A DNA stretch of 64,000 nucleotides from Congeria kusceri (Eukaryota; Mollusca; Bivalvia; Myida; Dreissenidae): the NCBI GenBank assembly GCA_027627225.1, contig CM051034.1, positions 11,363,761 through 11,427,760 of the forward strand, read 5' to 3'. The position numbers and the translations under genes were made by a program. A model generated the notes under the pieces. It did not search any database, was not told the DNA's origin, and was given only the letters and a program-made list of their open reading frames with translations. Positions 37,101 to 44,218 of the stretch are shown here, in pieces. Within the stretch, counting starts at the first letter, position 1, and every line of letters starts with the position of its first letter.

Positions 37101-40100
37101 GACAAGAGTTGTTTCCAAGAAGAGATGCAAGGTTCCCACAATACAGTAAAGTCGGCGTTACCTGTAAAATATACACCATACCATAGGAATTCCGACCTGT
37201 TATCATGATATGCTTCCGATTCTCATAGACTAAAATTAAGTTCCAGTAAAACTTCAAAATAAATGTAAGGCTCAAAGAAGTGTCAGCCAGTCTTTGACTT
37301 AATTTTAAACAAGCAGAATAACTCATGGATGTTAGAGATATAAATATAGTGCAAACATTTTTGTTATTAGATAATATGTGTTTAATCCATGAAACACAAA
37401 CATTAGATAATCTAAGTTTAATCCATGAAACAATGAAACACATTACTGCTAGATATCTGCTAAAAACAACAAATACATTGCTCCAAATAAATATTTGTAC
37501 TGAGGGTAAATTTTCGCTAACTTCTGAAAATTTGGGAGCAAAATTACGCTCACTTCAGAATTTGTGCGGGTAAATGTTCACACTTTGTAGGAGTATTAGC
37601 CTATTACGGCTAAATTTACATTCCAATTATACAATACGATATGAGCAGAAGACAAGATATTATAATAATAATCCTTAATAACATAGCGACTAGGGATGTC
37701 AACAAATATCCGGATATCCAATTATCCGGTTATTATGTTACTATCCGGTTACCATGATGATAACCGAATATACGTATAAAAACTAAAAATCTGATTTTTC
37801 TCGTTTTTTAGGCATACAAACGCCCTTGTTGCATGTATATTATTAACACAACACAGCTATAGGCCTCTACAGGAGGTCCCCACCTCGTACTGCGGACGTG
37901 TCATAAACACACCCCTCTGTCCGAATACGATTATCATAAAACAACAGGTGGTGCTTTCACACCACACTAACCTTGACAGGATTATTAAACAAACAAGATG
38001 TCACAATTGATTATGCCAATTAGGTGCGTCCCTCTTGATAAGAGATGGTTCTCTACCAATTAACAATGCCAATTAATGTGAATTATCTATGTTCCAATCA
38101 ACTATTGAAATCAAATTAATCCATTGTTAACCAATCATTAATTTTGTAATCGGCAAAACTTAAAAGACTGTCTTATCCAATCAGTTCGCATCTAATTATT
38201 ACTGGTATTTCAATGTGTTTTCTAACTTTATTCTTAAATACAAACCAGTGTATTGTGCAGACGGAAAGAATATTGCAACGTTATTAACTTATTAGTACAT
38301 TCGACTTAACGGATTAACTATGCCCCCTAAGGTTTCATCTGACGTGTGGAAACATTTCAAGCGTTCAGCAGACAAAACTTCTGCAAAATGCAATCTTTGC
38401 AGTACGGAATTAGCCTAAAGGTACAAATATTATGATTAATTACTTATTCAAACATTGATTATATTGAGCAAATTTGTATTCAGGTTACTTTCCCGTTTAA
38501 CTAACTGTTTATTTTTGAAAGGCATAACAACATTGCACGCTACTCGAAACAAACGAAACACACTATTTACTAACAGAAATAGGCGTAGTTTGTTACATGC
38601 ACTTTTTTCAATAATTTAAAACTGTTGTGTTTTCAAATTAGAAGTATCGTAATATTGTAAGATATGATTCGTCTAGATGTGAACTTAATTTTGCAACTTT
38701 AACATACGCCAGATTCCGGCCGCCAATGCCAATCTATACAGTTATCCGGATAGTATCCATATATTACATACGAATATCCCGATACCAATTCTGGTATCCG
38801 TTGACATCCCTAGTAGCGACACAATTTCAATACAATTAAGTATGAATTCTGAATATTTTATTGCTAACTACTAAATATATCAACTGTTCATTCAGATAGG
38901 CAGGCCCGTCACTAATGAATTTACACGTAATTTACGCGTATAGGCGCTTCTGGACCTCTGCCCATACCTGGTAAAGATATATTCATACCTGCATCACAGT
39001 CACTTTATTCCTGACAATGATATCCAGTAGCAGTTGAGGGTTCATTTTCACGTCAGGGGAGACTACCACGAGACATGCACCACTACTTAGCGCTGTAAAT
39101 ATTTCCACCATGACAGGGTCAAAGGTCAAGGGCGTGGCACAAAGCACAACGTCAGCTGGAGTCAAATTAAAAATCTCCCTGAAAATATGCAAAAATACTT
39201 AGAATTTGCAAAGAATACCATAATGTAAGGACACTTTTCAATAGACAACAATATATTCAAACAAATAATAAATGACAACTTAAACTAAAAGACAAGATAA
39301 TAAACGTAAAAGCCATCTATAGCAGGTCATAGACTCACAATTTGTAAGACTTACTTTACATAAATTAAAATCGGTAATATCGAAGTTTTAACACAAATTT
39401 TCGCTCATGTCTAAGTAGTCTATTCTCCTAATAAGTATTTTAACACTTATTTCCATCTGTTTATCTTGAAGTTCAGAAATTTTGAACTTCGGATATCTCA
39501 AAGTCATTAGTGAGATAACGAAGTTCACCTGTACCTTTAGTACCAATGATAATTTTACCATAAATGCAGAATGTTAGGTGTTATACAGGAATGTGGGACG
39601 TGAACTACTTTCGGACGACCAGTTGTGCCTGATGTAGTGATACAGTATGCCAAACCACCGTCATAGCACTTCTTCTCCCTTTCCATCATCACAACAACTC
39701 GAAGGTTGTGAAAGTCGTTATCTTCTACTGCGTGCTGTTCATATTGCACTTCTTTCATTTCAAGCTGTTCTGTGACCATCTGCAAAACATCGTAATTTTT
39801 TTAATAATTTACTGTCATTTTTAATGTTGAAACTGTTTTTAAAGAGTCAAAACCAATGAATCAGTTTGACTTTCAGGTCAATAAGGTTTAACAAAAAACT
39901 GGTAAGTAACAGTAATTCATAAGGACGCCGGTCTACGAAAACAACAATAACAGAAAAAGGTTTGTTTAACAACAGGGCCATTTTTTAAATATCATGGTTT
40001 CAAGAAACTGTAACATTTTATTCTTAAGCTTTTTGGTCACTAATAAATATGAATAATAACAAACATGTAAATCACTACTAATGATGCCATGGTATTATAT

Positions 40101-43100
40101 AACAATATAACATAGTATATTTCAAATGTTTTCTTGTTTTAAATTTATCTGAGTGGCCAATGTAAAGGAAATTAATTGGCAACTGTAACCAGTATTTTCT
40201 TCTTTTGTGTACAGACACTTTACCAGTAAACGTTTTGTCTCATATTTGGATAAAAAACTTTAAACAATTAAAAAAACTACATGGGACAATGCATAGCCTA
40301 CTACAAGCAGTTTTAAAGGGACCTATCCACAGACTGGCAAATTGACAACTCTCGAAATTCTTGTAATAGATCCCAAAAAGAAGATTATATAATATATAAA
40401 CAAGCGTAATAACACTCTTAACAAAGAAATATATTGGAAACATAGTGTTGTTTAGGGATAATCATCAATTGAAATGAATAAAATGATAAAGTTTTCTTAC
40501 TTTTGTCAGTATTTTGGAAAGCACGTGCATCTCATACATAATGTTGAAAATACACAACCATGTGTGTAATTCTAAACATTTGTTTGGTTAACGCGACAAA
40601 TTTTTGATTCCAAAGGTTGTGGGTGTGAGCCATGATGAAGTTAAAGATTTCACTTCTTTTTTTTCATGTAAGACATTTAATGACATTTTTCTGAAATATA
40701 AAAATCTTTAAATAAGTCCTTTTAACAGTAACCTTTTGAAAGTCACTGTGTACGAGTAAAATCCTGGATCCCAGTCGACTCATTACTTCTGCTGCAAAAG
40801 AGCAGTTCTTAGCATCAAAGTTGTAAAATGCAGCTCCCATTTTCTGGATCCTGAAAAATTAACACACACACAAATAAAAGCAGTCAAAATTCCAGTCAAA
40901 ATGTGAAATCACACAAATACAATAACTGTTGTTACCTTTTATGAATGAGGTCTGATACAGGTCTTATACAGGTCTTTTTCAAACTAAAATGTCTTAAAAT
41001 CATGCATTTACCCCCAAAGTTTTACTCTGCACCTCAAATTCTAATCCACTTTTTAAAACACTGTGTATTCCCCCTTTTTCATATGGCTTGGGCCCTATCC
41101 CCAACCTCTTTTAATATTGATCACAGTCCACAAATAAATGTTTAACTAAAACAGTAAACAAATACCCCAACAAACAACTAGCTATTAAGCACAAGTTTGG
41201 AAAACTGGTGAACTTTAATTGTCATGACTACTGAGGCCAAACAAAAATTACTGTGTTTCGGGCAAACCTAGCAAAAAAAACCAACCCGTAAAGTTTTTAG
41301 CCACGATTGTTTTCCGTGAAATCCGTATTCGTCAGATTTCAGATAATTTTCAAATGTTTTTTGACCGAAATATGTTTTTAAAAACAAAGTTTAAAAAAAA
41401 CTCAATCCCGACCCTACCTAACCTTTTTGAGACCGTTGCCCGAAACACACTATTTATATTTTTGGCCTGAATAAATAGTGTAATTGTGTACCCAATTAAA
41501 ACTGCTGGCATCCTCCCATCCACTTTCAGGCATAATGAAATCACCTCTCCTTTGCTCGCGAATGGTGATAACACTTGCTCAACCTGTAAACGAGAGCATA
41601 CAATTGATAATAACTGTGAAGGCATTTACTGTACAACTGTTGGGGGAAAAAGGCAGGGCCCATTGCAAGGGGAAAATCTATATCATAAGGAAATGATGAT
41701 TACTTAGAAATACAAGAAAACATTGATTTTACCAGGATGTATTTCATTTATTTCATGCTTTGCAGTGAATAAGTGGGGAATACCAGTGAATGATAACCCG
41801 ATCATTTCACTCTAGGTCGAGTGAAATGATAATGTTTGATCATTTCACTCTTGGTTATATGGAAATACTTTTAATTTAGTTTTTATGTTTATTTTTTGAA
41901 AATATGTCAATCGTCAGTGTTTACATCGGCCTTTTTAAACAACAAAAAACACATTATAAAATTCAATACAAATATAATTAAGTGACAACGACGCAGTAGG
42001 AGTGGCACTATTTTCCCACCACAACAGTGATTGACAATTTTGGAATCATAATGACGTCATATTTATGACATCATAATACACAAAACTTGTGACGCTTCAG
42101 CACATCTCGCGCATTTTTTTAAATTTATCGTTCAAAAGCATGAAATCAAAATAAATTTTGTTTAATGCAGTGTAAGATCGTATTTTATTTCATTCGTGGT
42201 CATAGAAACCAGATATTTTCACTCGTGGCTCCCCCACTTGTGAAAATATTGTTCCTTTGACCACTCATGAAATAAAATACGATTTTACACTGCATTAAAC
42301 AAATATCCTCTTTATCACTTGTATCTCCCATTATACACACAAAATTGGAAATACTGATCATTTTGTTGGTTTTCTTATCATGCAACCACTAAAGACTGTA
42401 TTCTGACATCAATGCGGAAATTTCTGAGATTCAGAAGAAAATATATATTCAGGAGCTAGGGGAATGAGGCCCTATTTTGACCCCAAATAGACCGTAAAAA
42501 ATTCCTGGCTGAACCAGACATAAGGATGAGACCTTAACCCTTTTACCACAGTAGTTTAGTGGCCAAGAACTAGAAATGCATTTAGGGAAAGATCTAGGAT
42601 CCAAAAAGGTTCAGGGTGTCGCTAAATGGAACAGGGGTAAAAGATACACCAGTTAGATATTTTCAAAATGTAGTAAATCCAGTTTTTTATTATCTGTAGG
42701 TTGAATGCTTCAAATTATGGGTTTTAATCATGGTCTCTTCATTTTTAAATATTTGCAAGAATATATCTAGACTTGAGCGTAACGCTAAATATATGTAATA
42801 TAGAATTTTTTCTACATTTCTGTGCTGACCTGCCCATAAGAGCAGCAGGCGGAACCAAAAATGTACAAGGTCAGCACCCAGCTACTGGTATTAAGCTCTG
42901 GGTCTACATACCATTGGCTAACACCAGACCTGGAAAATAACATTGGGTCAAAACTGAATTGTTTAATATGATGAATGGTGAATTAGTAATTTTGAATCAA
43001 TCAAATGACTCAAAGTATAAAATTAACATAACAATACATTGTACCTTCAAAACTAAGGCCCATAACTGGCTGTATGTTAGACGACTCTGAGTTGTCCCAT

Positions 43101-43170
43101 CATCAAAGATAACAGAATTATTATCTGCATATCTAGCTGCTGCATCTTCCACCAAACTGTGAAGAGTCAT
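18582..43170 (-). CDS. AASDH: AASDH / ACSF4: adenylating acyl-carrier protein with C-terminal PQQ propeller (whole gene, 17 coding exons)
   Basis: Joining 17 phase-consistent GT-AG exons gives about 1240 residues (human about 1100). The N-terminus MTLHSLVEDAA resembles the vertebrate start. Adenylation motifs: TSGTTGRPK (161-169), NLYGVTE (300-306), TGD (383-385), GRQDSQLKR (398-406) and the A10 lysine in VHGK (488). A carrier domain follows with GGDS; Ser542 is the expected phosphopantetheine site. Then comes a long charged linker (about 590-845), and beta-propeller strands with GSH, VLW and CRDNHVYC motifs to the end. The family, also called beta-alanine-activating enzyme, loads an amino or carboxylic acid as an adenylate and then a thioester. 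There is no dehydrogenase or reductase domain despite the historical name. It is expected to be a soluble protein. The gene is head to head with TMEM128, and its introns hold most of the satellites and MITEs of the window. All catalytic motifs are intact. Confidence 0.92.
19538..20000. mobile_element. hAT-like MITE (CAGGCTGTCAAC termini), copy 2, in the last AASDH intron
   Basis: The termini CAGGCTGTCAACCAAG and TTGGTTGACAGCCTG match the element at 13265-13634. It is longer by about 90 bp because of an insertion near 19795-19860 that starts with a T-run and holds the palindrome GCGAAGCGTTCGC. No clear target-site duplication remains. Confidence 0.75.
20284..20415 (-). CDS. AASDH: AASDH exon 16 (residues 1011-1054, propeller)
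   Basis: 132 bp, phase 0 at both ends, reading DTGQVLWQYKIGLPVLVSP, then GVLVACTDGHLYHVSHDGKL. This is another PQQ-like blade. Acceptor TTCTATTCAAG, donor GTAATT. Confidence 0.9.
20540..21395. repeat. ~155-165-bp tandem repeat rich in TGACCTTGA motifs
   Basis: Five units containing AGTTTCATGAAAATCCTT, GGAGATATGGAGCGGACA, TTCAAGTGTGACCTTGAC and CATGCCTTCTGCACAT. The right end is a GGACGGACGGA run followed by CCCGCTTCGCGGCGGGGGA, a hairpin. It lies in the AASDH intron between exons 15 and 16. It resembles dispersed mollusc repeats and encodes nothing. Confidence 0.85.
21769..22062 (-). mobile_element. tRNA-derived SINE
   Basis: The minus strand starts GGGCTCGCTAGCTCAGTTGG (A box) and has GGGTTTGATTCCC (B box). 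The tRNA-like head is 21990-22062 and is followed by a ~220-bp body ending near a GTTT/CAAA microsatellite (21769-21788). It lies 98 bp from AASDH exon 15. Confidence 0.75.
22161..22289 (-). CDS. AASDH: AASDH exon 15 (residues 968-1010, propeller)
   Basis: 129 bp, phase 0 at both ends, reading EYREVWRVSIPDLPGKTSAD, then PHHVYYTSSRHGVVFPLNP. It aligns with the family's 'CVWKS...PHHLYF...LLAVNP' stretch and joins in frame to exons 14 and 16. The acceptor (GTGTTAAAG) has a poor pyrimidine tract, so its exact start is less certain than for the other exons. The donor is GTATAG. Confidence 0.75.
22347..22604. mobile_element. Palindromic bivalve MITE-like element, full copy
   Basis: It begins TGAGGTGTGTAGTGGGCAA and ends CCCACGATATGCCTCA. 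Inside are two inverted blocks, CAGCCTGTGCAGTCTGCACA and GATTAGCCTGTGCAGTCG, and the shared GCATGTGCGTAAAGTGTCAT / GACACTTTACGCACATGC. It ends 57 bp before the acceptor side of AASDH exon 15. Confidence 0.88.
22612..22790 (-). mobile_element. tRNA-derived SINE whose head runs into the satellite
   Basis: The body (AGTACTAGTTCTAATC on the minus strand) matches the SINEs at 1565 and 56935. Its head, GCAGTGGTGTAGTGGATACG on the minus strand, is the first unit of the satellite at 22760-26295. Confidence 0.75.
22760..26295 (-). repeat. 3.5-kb satellite made of the SINE tRNA-head (A-box) region
   Basis: Two mixed modules recur: a 20-bp unit TCCACTACACCACTGCGACA and a ~42-bp unit that adds CTCTAATAGTAGGGGAACACC. 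On the minus strand both contain GGTGTAGTGGATA, which fits a Pol III A box (TGGYNNAGTGG). There are roughly 130 copies of the ACTACACCACTG core or its ACTACACTACTG variant. A block of about 1.39 kb inside is duplicated (23560-24300 is closely repeated at 24945-25625). Open frames here are artefacts. The array lies in the AASDH intron between exons 14 and 15. Confidence 0.92.
26335..26707 (+). mobile_element. GGCCAATAAACAA dispersed element, copy 1
   Basis: It shares with 36586-36905 (same strand) and 33058-33383 (opposite strand) the blocks CGGCCAATAAACAA, TTTGGAGTTCTGATGC, TTGTTTATTGG and GCGAGTATCATGTTAGAA. Non-coding, about 320-370 bp. Partial relatives are at 46096-46220 and 47637-47775. 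Confidence 0.8.
26968..27043. mobile_element. Short hairpin element beside the exon 14 donor
   Basis: GGGTTGAGCCTGAAACTATT and its complement ATAGTTTTATGCTCAACCC face each other around TATCGGATAC/GATAC sequence, giving a ~72-bp hairpin. It lies about 11 bp beyond the donor of AASDH exon 14 (27054). A diverged relative is at 34548-34626 (GTTTCACGCTCAACCCTC). Confidence 0.7.
27056..27219 (-). CDS. AASDH: AASDH exon 14 (residues 913-967, propeller)
   Basis: 164 bp, reading CVDGYVYVLDAHCGTISWQF and VDNVSGYVFVRNFND, then FCLDVM. Acceptor CGTTCTTTGCAG, donor GTAAGT in phase 0. The following intron (22290-27055) holds the large SINE-head satellite. Confidence 0.9.
27240..28058. other. AASDH: AASDH intron sequence, nothing recognised
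   Basis: Intron between exons 13 and 14. There is no repeat I can place, apart from sequence just before the tRNA-like unit that may be part of its SINE. Confidence 0.45.
28060..28137 (+). tRNA. tRNA-like sequence (probably a SINE head)
   Basis: GCGGCACAGTTAGCTTAATC starts a cloverleaf-like sequence with an anticodon stem CTCGC/GCGAG, loop CCTGTAA (anticodon TGT would be threonine), and GGGTTTGAGTCCC as T arm. The acceptor stem pairs at 5 of 7 positions and the T stem needs a bulge, so it is likely a tRNA-derived repeat and not a working tRNA gene. Confidence 0.4.
28724..28846. mobile_element. Fold-back hairpin element beside the exon 13 donor
   Basis: The left arm GGTAAGTGTTGATTAAAG and right arm CTTTATTCAACACTAACC pair over about 29 bp. 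The loop holds GAACCATCGCC and AGCCTCAC. It ends 20 bp from the donor of AASDH exon 13. A related fold-back is at 47862-48002. Confidence 0.75.
28867..29009 (-). CDS. AASDH: AASDH exon 13 (residues 865-913, propeller)
   Basis: 143 bp, reading SVVYVGSHSYMFSAIDLHTG, then VLWSLTFPYRI and GTKIVV. This is a typical PQQ-like blade (GSHS, DLHTG, VLW). Acceptor TTATTTTGCAG, donor GTATGT in phase 1. A hairpin element begins only 20 bp past the donor. Confidence 0.92.
29272..30189 (-). CDS. AASDH: AASDH exon 12 (residues 559-865, end of carrier domain and long linker)
   Basis: 918 bp, by far the largest exon. It starts RLPFLMDILINQTFEQVKQY (end of the carrier domain) and runs through a polar, lysine-, glutamate- and asparagine-rich region with KKRKKLTENDKEDK, which looks disordered and could act as a basic nuclear-localisation-like patch. 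It ends with LVWKHNMKKCVDASPVIAVG, the first propeller strand. Acceptor ATGGTTTTCAG, donor GTGAGG. Confidence 0.9.
30432..30649. mobile_element. TATTCACCAACCCAT MITE, copy 1
   Basis: The left end TATTCACCAACCCATCCTTA and the internal AATAATACTTGTGCGTTC match the copies at 55256 and 55565. The right end stops at TCTAAGAATGGA, just short of the fold-back element at 30655. Confidence 0.75.
30655..32050. mobile_element. Large fold-back element with a nested TIR element
   Basis: The outer arms are about 50 bp: AGTTGCTCAAAACTTCAACG at 30667 and, read backward from the right, AGTTGCTCAAAACTTTAACG (32044-32025). An inner element is nested inside them, close to the right arm. No transposase is encoded. 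It fills most of the AASDH intron between exons 11 and 12. Confidence 0.8.
30852..32003. mobile_element. Inner TIR element with 19-bp perfect termini
   Basis: GTTAAAGACGTTCGCAACA (30852-30870) and its exact complement TGTTGCGAACGTCTTTAAC (31985-32003). The 1.15-kb interior holds about three diverged ~370-bp direct repeats with ACGACAGATTTTCTTAAAA, ACATGCATCAATGTAT and GAATATTGGATTTNATA-like blocks. Non-coding. Confidence 0.85.
32129..32244 (-). CDS. AASDH: AASDH exon 11 (residues 521-559, acyl-carrier domain)
   Basis: 116 bp, reading ISSNFVADGGDSIKAVQL. Ser542 in GGDS is the expected 4'-phosphopantetheine attachment site. Acceptor ACTTTTTCAG, donor GTATGA. A fold-back transposon (30655-32050) lies 79 bp downstream of this exon in the intron. 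Confidence 0.93.
32414..32767. mobile_element. TTAA-flanked MITE, copy 2
   Basis: It begins TTAAAGTCGCAGTCCGTAG and ends TCTGGACTGCTGCTTTAA, and is homologous end to end with 16177-16532 in the same orientation. It lies in the AASDH intron between exons 10 and 11. Confidence 0.8.
32912..33012 (-). CDS. AASDH: AASDH exon 10 (residues 487-520, A10 lysine)
   Basis: 101 bp, starting with the rest of Gly487 and then Lys488, the catalytic lysine position. It continues SDMRLLEKLYCTLKTKKL and DYLASAWM. Acceptor ATTTATTACAG, donor GTAAGT. Confidence 0.88.
33058..33383 (-). mobile_element. GGCCAATAAACAA dispersed element, copy 2 (reversed)
   Basis: On the minus strand it reads in the same order as 26335-26707: TTTGGAGTTCTGATGCGTAG, then GTGTTAGCCTGAGTGGTTTA, then TTCTCTATTG-like sequence. 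It lies in the intron between AASDH exons 9 and 10. Confidence 0.78.
33535..33764. mobile_element. Palindromic bivalve MITE-like element, full copy
   Basis: TGAGGCACGTCATGGGAAAA to TCCTAGGACTCGCCTCA. Inside are GCATGTGCGTAAAGTGTCGT, CAGCCTGTGCAGTCCGCACA and a TTTCCGC spacer. Intron between AASDH exons 9 and 10. Confidence 0.88.
34264..34468 (-). CDS. AASDH: AASDH exon 9 (residues 419-487, C-terminal adenylation subdomain)
   Basis: 205 bp, reading VALGYTNMMSSEVLYIKRW, then HHQLPSYSWPDDVHIVQEIP and ITVHG. It ends one base into the glycine codon of the A10 motif, completed by exon 10. Acceptor ATTTCGCAG, donor GTATAC. Confidence 0.9.
34914..35098 (-). CDS. AASDH: AASDH exon 8 (residues 357-418, A7-A8 motifs)
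   Basis: 185 bp, containing NTGDFVEIKGG and YFCGRQDSQLKRNGQRI, the TGD and hinge motifs of the adenylation fold. Acceptor GTAATTTTAG, donor GTATGT. It ends in phase 0. Confidence 0.92.
35433..35515 (+). mobile_element. Degenerate tRNA-like SINE head
   Basis: CTAGTGCAGTTGGTTAAAGC resembles an A box and GAGTTCGATACC a B box, about 50 bp apart with extra bases between. No cloverleaf can be drawn. The surrounding intron (35166-36065) shows nothing else. Confidence 0.45.
36066..36169 (-). CDS. AASDH: AASDH exon 7 (residues 322-357)
   Basis: 104 bp, reading ERCTIPLGKPLSNTEVEIV and KKYGQICI. Acceptor TTGTTTTTATAG, donor GTAAGT. It corresponds to the 'LGFPLLGTVVEV' region of vertebrate proteins. 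Confidence 0.88.
36586..36905 (+). mobile_element. GGCCAATAAACAA dispersed element, copy 3
   Basis: Blocks ATCGGCCAATAAACAAGG, TTTGGAGTTCTGATGCATAG, TTGTTTATTGGCCGCTAAAC and GCGAGTATCATGTTAGAAC. It ends 38 bp before AASDH exon 6 on the donor side. Confidence 0.8.
36944..37161 (-). CDS. AASDH: AASDH exon 6 (residues 250-322, A5 motif)
   Basis: 218 bp, reading VTPTLLYCGN, LRVLALGGEQFPSPDWL and NLYGVTEVSCWAMYY. The acidic residue of GVTE is the expected adenylate-site residue. It ends in phase 2 before GTTTGTATAAG, a weaker donor. Confidence 0.92.
37691..38812 (+). mobile_element. hAT transposon deletion derivative with 8-bp target-site duplication
   Basis: The termini TAGGGATGTCAAC and GTTGACATCCCTA are flanked by ATAGCGAC (37683-37690) and GTAGCGAC (38813-38820), an 8-bp duplication with one mismatch, the hAT hallmark. 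Both ends have subterminal TATCCGGATA-like repeats. A BED zinc-finger remnant starts at 38320; the catalytic and dimerisation regions of a hAT transposase are absent, so it needs a transposase in trans. It is in the AASDH intron between exons 5 and 6. Confidence 0.88.
38320..38418 (+). pseudogene. BED zinc-finger remnant of a hAT transposase
   Basis: ATG at 38320 opens 32 codons reading MPPKVSSDVWKHFKRSADKT, then AKCNLCSTELA and TAA. VWKHF and the CNLC pair are the N-terminal half of a BED finger. The frame is broken right after the CxxC half, where relatives continue to the histidines, so the protein is truncated. It lies inside the hAT element 37691-38812. Confidence 0.75.
38989..39178 (-). 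CDS. AASDH: AASDH exon 5 (residues 186-249)
   Basis: 190 bp, reading EIFNLTPADVVLCATPLTFD and VEIFTALSSGACLVV, then RNKVTVMQ. The ATPLTFDP and ALSSGA segments are highly conserved in the family. Acceptor CATATTTTCAG, donor GTATGA. Confidence 0.93.
39559..39779 (-). CDS. AASDH: AASDH exon 4 (residues 113-186, AMP-binding loop)
   Basis: 221 bp, acceptor TGTTTTGCAG, donor GTAAAA. It contains the diagnostic ATP-binding loop TTSGTTGRPKVVHVPHSC. The first half is an acidic, variable stretch before the loop, as in vertebrate AASDH. Confidence 0.93.
40311..40440 (-). mobile_element. Half copy of the TTTAAAGGG TIR element
   Basis: TTTTAAAGGGACCTATCCAC, then AATTGACAA and AACACTCTTAAC, match the right-hand end of the element at 8765-9271 (read from its right end). 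The tRNA-like part is not present. AASDH intron between exons 3 and 4. Confidence 0.65.
40733..40850 (-). CDS. AASDH: AASDH exon 3 (residues 73-112)
   Basis: 118 bp between TTTTTCAG and GTTACT. It reads IQKMGAAFYNFDAKN, then LGSRILLVHSDFQK, equivalent to the family's 'GAAYVPIEP...' stretch. It begins in phase 2 and ends in phase 0. Confidence 0.88.
41234..41468 (-). mobile_element. AGGCCAAAAA MITE, copy 1 (reversed)
   Basis: The termini are AGGCCAAACAAAAATTACTG and its inverted partner CACTATTTATATTTTTGGCCT. On the minus strand it carries GGTTAGGTAGGGTCGGGATT like the copies at 52256 and 63278. It ends 23 bp before AASDH exon 2. Confidence 0.82.
41492..41583 (-). CDS. AASDH: AASDH exon 2 (residues 43-73)
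   Basis: 92 bp, acceptor TCGTTTACAG, reading VEQVLSPFASKGEVISLCLK and ending VLIGG-phase 2 before donor GTACAC. It covers the region of the adenylation fold where vertebrate proteins read REIGLYCQPG. Confidence 0.85.
42148..42302. mobile_element. Hairpin element, ~50-bp arms
   Basis: The left arm contains TTTGTTTAATGCAGTGTAAG and the right arm CTTTACACTGCATTAAACAA-type sequence (TTTTACACTGCATTAAAC). TTTATTTCATTCGTGGTCA and TGACCACTCATGAAATAAA also pair. AASDH intron 1. A short palindrome, ATCATTTCACTC / GAGTGAAATGAT, lies nearby at 41803-41832. Confidence 0.75.
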
Positions 43171-43200
43171 CCCACTGATGTCATACACTGGGCCACATCT
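43045..43200 (-). CDS. AASDH: AASDH exon 1 (first coding exon, residues 1-42)
   Basis: The acceptor CATTACAG lies before 43200, so at least one 5' untranslated exon lies upstream. In-frame ATG at 43168-43170 (MTLHSLVEDAA); the 30 bases before it in the exon are 5' UTR. The donor AAG|GTACAA is at 43044 in phase 0. The start agrees with the family's MTL start. Confidence 0.85.
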
Positions 43201-44118
43201 CTGTAATGAAACAACTAATTACATTTATAAAAAACATAGTCTGATATATCAATGCTCTCATTAAAATCAAATCCTATTGTTCGCTCCATTAGCACATATG
43301 ATAGTAGCATCAAACTGAAGATTTTTTTTTTTAAATTAGATTGTCTGATATATAATTATGCTTGCTGTAAATGTATATCTTCTAATTAATGTTGTTCAAT
43401 GCAGGGATTTCAACTTTTCAAGAGATTTTTTATATCTGCTAAAATGCCTGACCATGGCGACTTTGATAGAACCACAATGGATTTAATACTCTTGCTATTT
43501 ATTAAGGAAAGACAATTTACAGAGGGAGATGGACCATTGCATTTGCAATATTTTTTAAATAATTTAGTTAGTTCGGCCTTCAGCCTTTCTGTTCGCACTC
43601 CGAGAATTTTGAGCTACTTTTTACACGGGCAGTATTCCAACGAATTTAGCCCAATATAAAAAGTAACATTAAATTATGTGCACGTCTTATAAATAAGACT
43701 AGGCTTTCAGGGTGTTAATTATTTTAATGATTTTAATTTAGGTTCTTAAACTAAAAAACATGGGCTCAGCAACTTAAATTTTGAGTGTATTTGAAAAAAT
43801 AATATTTCAACTTTAATAACCTTTGAATAAACGGTCTCTTCCATAACCTTGGAATCTGAAACAAAAGGAAACTAGATCTATTTATTGATTTTGGGGTACG
43901 AATGGTACACAACTTTAATAACAAGTAAAAATAAATCTTAATCAATTGCATTATTTCTAATATACATAAATAATTATTTAACAATTAATATGACCCTCAA
44001 TTAATAATACATAACGAAACAGTTTAATAACTGCAAACCGTTTAAACTGCTAAAGATTATAGATATTTTTCAGCAGCTTCTTCCGGACATTTCGAGTAGG
44101 TAGCATTTAAAAAAGAAA
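43201..44118. promoter_or_regulatory. Head-to-head AASDH / TMEM128 intergenic region
   Basis: This region separates the first AASDH coding exon (minus) from the TMEM128 start codon (plus). At least one AASDH 5' non-coding exon must lie here or further right, because exon 1 has an acceptor. No TATA box or CpG-rich core is obvious; the segment before 44119 (CTTCCGGACATTTCGAG) is the least AT-rich and contains CTTCCGG, an ETS-type site common in bidirectional promoters. The assignment is inference. Confidence 0.45.
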
Positions 44119-44218
44119 ATGGCGACTCAGATAAAATCCGAAACAAGTCGACAACAAGAGATTCACAGGAGAGTTCAGCGAAAGATTGCTGGAGAATACT
44201 TGGATCAAGTCGACCCGG
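44119..44218 (+). CDS. TMEM128: TMEM128 exon 1 (residues 1-33)
   Basis: ATG at 44119 in AAAATGG, a good initiation context. It reads to EYLDQVDPG and ends in phase 1 at donor CCCGG|GTATTT. Confidence 0.87.

Noticed and set aside
42840..42920. A possible AASDH exon after a TTTTCCAG acceptor on the minus strand.
   Set aside because: All frames hit stops quickly, and exons 1 and 2 already join in phase 0.
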